Source of the DNA: Serinus canaria
Lineage: Eukaryota > Chordata > Aves > Passeriformes > Fringillidae
Direction of reading: 5' to 3'
Length of the DNA: 64,000 nucleotides
NCBI RefSeq assembly: GCF_022539315.1
Contig: NC_066329.1
Location: forward strand, 4,005,072-4,069,071
The notes beneath the pieces are model-generated. The model did no database searches. It saw only the letters and a list, made by a program, of their open reading frames with translations, and had not been told where the DNA came from. Of the stretch, positions 59,299 through 64,000 are shown piece by piece. The position numbers and the translations under genes are program-made. Each line of letters starts with the position of its first letter. Position 1 is the stretch's first letter.

Positions 59299-62200
59299 CT
59301 GTGGGGAGAGAGAGATGCGGGTTACCAGCAGCACAAGGGCAGACTTACTGCCAAAATCTCCAAAAAGCACTGTTCACTCTGGTCAATACTCCCAAAAATG
59401 TGATTCTGTTTGTTTAAAAGGAAAAAGAGATCAGGTAGCTGACAGGCCTTGGGATTCAAACCACCCACCCCCACAGCCCTGGGGAAATCTCAGTCTGCAG
59501 GGCTCTACTTGATGATGTTCCAAAGAGCCCTCTGCATGAAGGGTAGAGTCAATAGTTGACTCTCTCCATTGTGGGACATCTACCACAGGGCAGGGTGAAA
59601 TAGGAAGCCTGTGAGGGAATGCTCTTGGCACCTGAGTCCCTGCTCTGACTTCATCTTCTTTTTTCCCTGCAGCTATTGTAAACTGAGACCCTCTCCATCC
59701 TCCCTCTGCCTCCAGCGGGAAATCCCCAAGCTCTAGAGGAGGGGTGGAAGGGCCTGCTGATCAGGCTCAGGGAACTCGGTCTCCTGGAGAAACCTCCTCT
59801 GGCAAGGGCTGGGACCCAAGGACAGCCCCCACCCCCCCGGGGAGTGCCAGCTGAGCCTGTCTCCAAAGGATGGGACAGCATCCCCTTGCCTTGTGATGCG
59901 CCGAGCTTCGAGGTGGCTGGGAGAGTCTCTCCGGCGTTTCCTCAGGGGGGAATAGGAGCGGCGCCGCCGCTGCCGCTGCCGGTCCCGGTGCGACTCCTTC
60001 TCGCTGGAGCTGTACTTGTGCTCCCGCTCGCGGTCCCTGCGGAGGCACAGCAGGGGGACTGTCACTGCAGGGGCTTGGGCATGGGTCAGGGATGGACAGA
60101 CAACGACCTACGAAGGCACAGATGGGCAGAGGATGCTCAGCTCCAAAAGGGACAACTCTAAGCGCTCTGGTGGTGTCACCTCTGAGAGCTCACACAGCTG
60201 GACAAAGAGACTGGCACCACTAATTGTGTCCAGGGGTTCCAGTGGTTTTGCAGTGCCAAGCTAAGATGGCTTCCAGGGAGCTGTGTCGATGGGTGCAGTC
60301 TGTATTTAGCTCTTGCTGGCCGTGCTGATGGAGCTGGCAGGAACAGCCCTGCCAGCAGGCCCCACGTGAGCTGAGGGCCTGGTAGCCCTGCAGGGCTCCG
60401 CAAGCCTCGCCAGAAGGAGTGCCGGTGTTGCTATGGTTTTCTCTTTTGTTAAATTCCCATACACGTCAGCACAGGCCCTTCTGTGCAGCGTGGCTGATTT
60501 CATACACCCTGCTCACTCTGTGCCATCTGCAAAGCAACACGCTACAGGTCAAGGGCCTGCCTGATCCCTGCATGCAGGAAGTGTTCTCCTCACCAGCACA
60601 GGGATTGTCAAAGCCTGCAAGAATCGACCTTGGCAATGTACGATTTTGAGGCTGCAAAATGTTCATAGCAGCACAGGTGCTACCAGGAAAACCTGCCAAA
60701 TGCATCTCTAGGGTTGAACTGTGAGACTGTTTCCTATGGTGTGTGGAGGGAGTAGAGGTGCCTGGACTGCCTTTCTCTCTGCCCTGCAAGGCTGTGAGTA
60801 CCAGCCTCAGGGTATTCGGCATCTGCCCTCACAGCAGGGGCCCTTCCCCGGGCCTGACAACTCTTTCTAAGAGCTGTGACTTTCAAAAGTAGAGTGTCTT
60901 TCCCTGCTGCAACCAGATCCCTGTCTGACAGGGGCTGCAGCCCTGCTGCAGGGGCCAGCTGGAGCCTCGGGCTCTGCCCCCACTCACAGCAGCATGACAG
61001 TGATGGAGGCAGGGGAAAGTGTGGGGCAGCAGGTACCAATGAGTGGACAGCAGGTGCCACAAGTAGACACTGTACCTGCTACGGCTGTAGCGGGAGTAAC
61101 TGGGGCTCCGGCGAGGCCTTGAACTTCTACTCCCAGGACTTTTTTTGCAGGATTTGGAGGAATAGCTGGGGGAACGTGAGGAAGACCTGAAGACAGGAAA
61201 GAAACATAAAAGCATTAAAGATGCTGGAGGGTGAGGCTGTACCAGACCACTCCAAATGACGAGGGGGAAGAGATGTTCCATTCTCCAGGGTCTCGGCCCA
61301 GCTCTGCGTGGCCATTTGTGGATCACAAACTCTTACACCTCCCCCTGCAAGGAGCCTGCCGGCTGGCAAGAACTAGCCACTGCCCCGGGTCACAGAGACA
61401 GCCGTTCCAGCTGGCCTTACCTCTTTCCCGAGGAGCAGGACCTGCTTCGGGAGGAGCTGGGAGAGGCCCTGTGGTGCGAGGAGCGGGAGCGGCTGGAGCC
61501 GGGGGAGGAGCGGCCCGTGCTGCTGCGGGAGGCGCTGCGGGAGCCAGGCCTGCGTGGGGAGCTGCGCGCTGCCGAGGGCTGCAAGGCTCGCTTCTTCTCC
61601 TCCGAGGAGCCCAGACATGAGGGTAGGCACGCTCTGTCAACAGACATTTGGATACTTCTTGAAGCAGTGGCTGAACCCCCTGGCTGAGGGGAGCAGCATG
61701 CTCCAGCAAATATTCCTATCATTCCATTCCCTATCTGGAGGTGAAAAGGACCTCTCAGCTTCCCAGGCTGCTGTTGCAGAAGACCCCATGTGAGTGTGTC
61801 AGAATCGAAGAGCTCACCCTCCAGGCTCTGCCAGGGAGGTGTGGAAGAGCACTGTGGCACAAGCAGCAGCTCATCTGCCCCATGCCCAACACGCCAGAGT
61901 TGTCAGGCTGGCAGAGCCTGGTCGGGCCAGCAAGCAGTGCTGCTCCTGGGCAGGGAGTGAAGTAAAGTTCTGGAGCCTGGAAAGGGCAGAGCATGGCAGG
62001 GCAAGGGCTGTGCTCCAGCCTGGCAGTGGAACAGCATCAGTGGGCACTGAGCAGGCCTGTCCTGTTGCCTTTGGACAGCTGAGTGAATTCCTCCTCTTCC
62101 AGAAGTGCTCTGGAGTGAACTGGGGTCAGAGCCCAGCAGCCAGGCAGCCTCCCAGCAGCCAGGGCCAGCTGCAATCCCAGCTCCACCCATGTGAAGGCAG

Positions 62201-63537
62201 AGTTACCCCACTGGAGTCACCACGTGAAAAGTACAGACAGACCTAAAATTTTACCCTCTGACTGAAAAATGAGGCTTGTTCTTACTAAAACCCATTTCCT
62301 TCACTGCCTCCTGTCACATTCAGTGCTCCAAACCATGTCCTGGCTCTAACTTCCAGCCTTTAGAACCCAAGGGCCTGAGCTGGAAGAGCTCCCTCCAACC
62401 AGTGCCTGAGCACAGGCCTGGGTACCAGCCACCAGGCTTCAGTGCCCCCATTCCCAACATCCCCTGGCAAAAACCCAGGAATGGGAGGCGGTGACGGAGG
62501 CTGGCAGCTACTTCCCTCTCCTGAAGATGACCTGTGGCACTGGGTGGCGGTTGGATGCCCTGTGGCCCCAGTGCAGAGCTGCTGTGTGTTATCCTGCAGC
62601 CAGCCAAGTGCTTGCCCCTCCCTGTGCTCCCCACAGGCAGGAGAGGCTCTCTTGACACTGTGGAGCTGTGCTGGACGACTGAGAAGAGGAAGGGACATGC
62701 TGGATTTGGCTCATTGGACAGGTGAAAGAACAGCCCATAATGATGTTAGTGGAAACAAGCCCCGCTTCCCTTCCCCACAGTAGGCAGAGAGGGAGAATTA
62801 GCATGGCAACCCCCAGATTCTCCTTTCAGATTGTGCCCAGAAGGGCCAGAGACTTTTTTTTGACATGGCCATGCCCAGGTGAGCAGGGATGTGCTGTGAC
62901 CACAGCCTGACCCAGGCCCAAACCCTGCATGAGCCACAGCAATGCCAAAGCACTGACACAAGCAATGTCCAGGGATGTGATGGCTGGGTTTTATCTTCCT
63001 CCTCAGGCTACAGTACTGGTCCTTGCTGAGTTCTGGACTCCAGACTGGCAAGACCGTGGGTCTGGTTGGCACCTGCCTGCCTCCAGAGCACAGAAAGCTC
63101 CCTGCCAGCTCACCACGGCAACTGGCCAGCGGGCAGGAGACACAGAGCAACAACGTACCAGGCATAGGCTGCCTGCAGCAGCTACTGGTAATCACTGACC
63201 TTCGGTCTTGTCCCTGGGCATCTGGAGACAGATTTTCCAAAGCTGTTCCCTTGGTCTGGGAAAAGCAACTGGTGAAGGAATTTCCTGAATCAGAGCTGTT
63301 ATCGCTGTTGGCCAGTTTGGGCTTCCCGGACGAGAAGGCATGGCCAAAGCCATCATGGACTAGACTTCTTTTCTCCTGGCTGTCCTTTGACCTGGATGAG
63401 CTCGTTTGAGTGGAGGGAGGGGAGGAAGTATCGTTTCCTGAGTCATATTCATGATACTCTCCATTCTGGCTGGCTAGGTTGCCAGGCGGGCTGTCTGTTT
63501 TGGTAAAGAGGTCAGCAGAAGACCCTGACTGAGAGAT
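59058..63537 (-). CDS. SRRM4: SRRM4 (nSR100), neural microexon splicing activator, 3' part, five coding exons
   Basis: Joining 63537-63200, 61633-61421, 61186-61076, 60036-59890 and 59298-59058 gives 349 C-terminal residues ending at TAG (59060-59058). Mammalian SRRM4 has about 610 residues, so the 5' exons lie beyond 64000. Diagnostic blocks are EYDSGNDTSSPPSTQTSS and LANSDNSSDSGNSF in the first exon, SYSSKS and RRSPSYSRYS in the third, then RRSYSPLRKRRRDSPSHLEA, RRITSARKRPIPYY and an RS-rich tail ending DSLRR. The region from RRRSYSP to the PYYRPSPS motif is the eMIC region known to be needed for microexon inclusion. The protein acts in neuronal nuclei, where it binds UGC motifs upstream of 3' splice sites and recruits early spliceosome factors. 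All four introns are in phase 2. The fourth has a GC donor. HSPB8 follows downstream in the same direction. Confidence 0.95.
59888..59889 (-). promoter_or_regulatory. SRRM4: non-canonical GC splice donor
   Basis: The sense strand reads ACAAG|GCAAGG at the exon end. The next exon starts correctly after CCCCACAG with T, completing the serine codon of RRITSARKRP. No GT is available nearby that would keep the frame, so the intron is of the GC-AG type. Outside the GC the donor matches consensus, as is typical of genuine GC donors. Confidence 0.85.
59890..60036 (-). CDS. SRRM4: SRRM4 exon, fourth in window (eMIC, first part)
   Basis: Acceptor CTGTGCCTCCGCAG, then DREREHKYSSSEKESHRDRQ, RRRSYSPLRKRRRDSPSHLE and ARRIT. 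This is the basic first half of the eMIC region. The exon ends ACAAG and is followed by GCAAGG, a GC donor. Length 147 nt. Confidence 0.93.
61076..61186 (-). CDS. SRRM4: SRRM4 exon, third in window
   Basis: Acceptor TTTCCTGTCTTCAG, then SSSRSPSYSSKSCKKSPGSR and SSRPRRSPSYSRYSRS, matching the human SPSYSSKS and RRSPSYSRYS region. Donor AGCAG|GTACAG. Length 111 nt, phase 2 at both ends. Confidence 0.93.
61421..61633 (-). CDS. SRRM4: SRRM4 exon, second in window
   Basis: Reads ACLPSCLGSSEEKKRALQPS, AARSSP, then an SR-rich stretch ending SCSSGKR. It aligns with the human stretch that has CLECAEVKK and TARSSP. The donor AAAGAG|GTAAGG is strong, while the acceptor CTGTTGACAG has a weak pyrimidine tract, so the 5' edge is the least certain. 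Length 213 nt, frame-neutral. Confidence 0.85.
63200..63537 (-). CDS. SRRM4: SRRM4 exon, first in window
   Basis: Acceptor GGCTTTTTTGCTTTCAG with a TGC inside the pyrimidine tract, then ISQSGSSADLFTKTDSPPGN and the conserved block around EYDSGNDTSSPP, ending NLSPDAQGQDR. Donor is CGAAG|GTCAGT. It enters in phase 0 and leaves in phase 2 (338 nt). Confidence 0.93.
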
Positions 63538-63645
63538 CTGAAAGCAAAAAAGCCATTTGGCATTGTTTGAATGGTTTTTGGGGGGTTGGTTTTGATTTTA
63601 CTTTGCTTTTTTTTTTTTTTTTCCAAATAAACCCAGAAATTTTAC

Positions 63646-63657
63646 CATCATGATGCA
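63646..63657 (-). other. candidate 12-nt microexon in SRRM4 intron
   Basis: On the sense strand a pyrimidine tract of about 70 bases (63732-63661) ends TTTTGTTTCAG, followed by TGCATCATGATG and then GTAAAA. It could be spliced as a frame-neutral 12-nt exon encoding CIMM before the next exon, which enters in phase 0. The donor is weak (ATG|GTAAAA). There is no supporting homology. Confidence 0.15.
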
Positions 63658-63660
63658 CTG

Positions 63661-63732
63661 AAACAAAAGGAAAGGAAAGAAAAGAAACAAAGTAAGAAAG
63701 AAAGAAAAAAAAGAAGAAAGGAGAAGAAAACA
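63661..63732. repeat. GA/AAAG-rich purine tract
   Basis: Nearly pure A and G with units such as GGAAAGGAAAG and AAAGAAAGAAA. It reads as a long polypyrimidine tract on the SRRM4 sense strand, 120-195 bases upstream of the exon at 63537, and is a potential PTBP-binding region. Confidence 0.75.
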
Positions 63733-64000
63733 AAAGCACATATCCCTAAAAGAAATCCACAGTAAGAAGAAATTTATTTTCCCCCTGCTATAATAATGGG
63801 AAGATTTAGAGATCATGCAAAGAGTATCAGCATGCGGTTCATGTTAAACAAAAGAGTTCAACAAAGTAAGTGGGCAACCAAAGAATTAAAATAACTAACT
63901 AAATTAAAAAATGTAACAGAGGACAAAGCCCTTATTTAACCTTAAAGAGGGAAGGAAAATAAAGGGGGTATATACATATAAAAAACCTACGTAATCCTTG

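Larger units (their letters stand above)
63538..64000 (-). other. SRRM4: SRRM4 intron (incomplete at window edge)
   Basis: Contains no recognised exon. It holds a T/A run at 63607-63622, a 70-base purine tract (pyrimidine on the sense strand) at 63661-63732, and a candidate 12-nt microexon. The remainder up to 64000 is AT-rich. Confidence 0.7.

Overview
The window is vertebrate nuclear DNA, most likely from a bird. It has split genes with short exons, CpG islands, chicken-repeat-1 (CR1) LINE tails with the expected 3' sequence, and a compact version of a locus known from all vertebrates. I cannot resolve the bird order. No bacterial, phage or CRISPR-like feature is present, and I see no new multi-gene system.

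Two protein-coding genes are clear, both on the minus strand. HSPB8, a small heat shock protein, is complete: three exons between 48147 and 50690, with a TATA box near 51195 and a poly(A) signal at 47597. SRRM4 (nSR100, the neural microexon splicing activator) is partial: its last five coding exons lie between 59058 and 63537, and the 5' part of the gene is beyond position 64000. A 3' UTR of about 5.5 kb probably runs from 59057 down to about 53515. The order SRRM4 then HSPB8 in the same direction matches the synteny known from human 12q24. CCDC60 is the expected next gene at lower coordinates, but I could not identify it.

Layout: 1-9.6 kb is AT-rich and gene-free, apart from two weak minus-strand exon candidates near 4.9-5.8 kb. 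An isolated CpG-rich island lies at about 9.6-10.1 kb. From 10.4 to about 29 kb the DNA is AT-rich with no recognised gene. From about 29 to 47.5 kb it becomes GC-richer and contains CR1 fragments, low-complexity tracts and several AT-rich islands full of homeodomain-type motifs that look like distal regulatory elements. From 47.6 to 51.2 kb is HSPB8, then its CpG-rich upstream region to about 52.1 kb. The rest is the SRRM4 3' end.

The most interesting points concern SRRM4. A non-canonical GC-AG intron splits the microexon-enhancing (eMIC) region. All four introns in the window are phase 2, so the internal exons are frame-neutral. A possible 12-nt microexon sits behind a very long pyrimidine tract. 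The 3' UTR carries an eight-copy AUUUA run and a Pumilio-type site. The two genes act separately: SRRM4 promotes neural microexon inclusion, and HSPB8 is a chaperone of the BAG3 pathway. Their proximity is ancestral synteny, not an operon.
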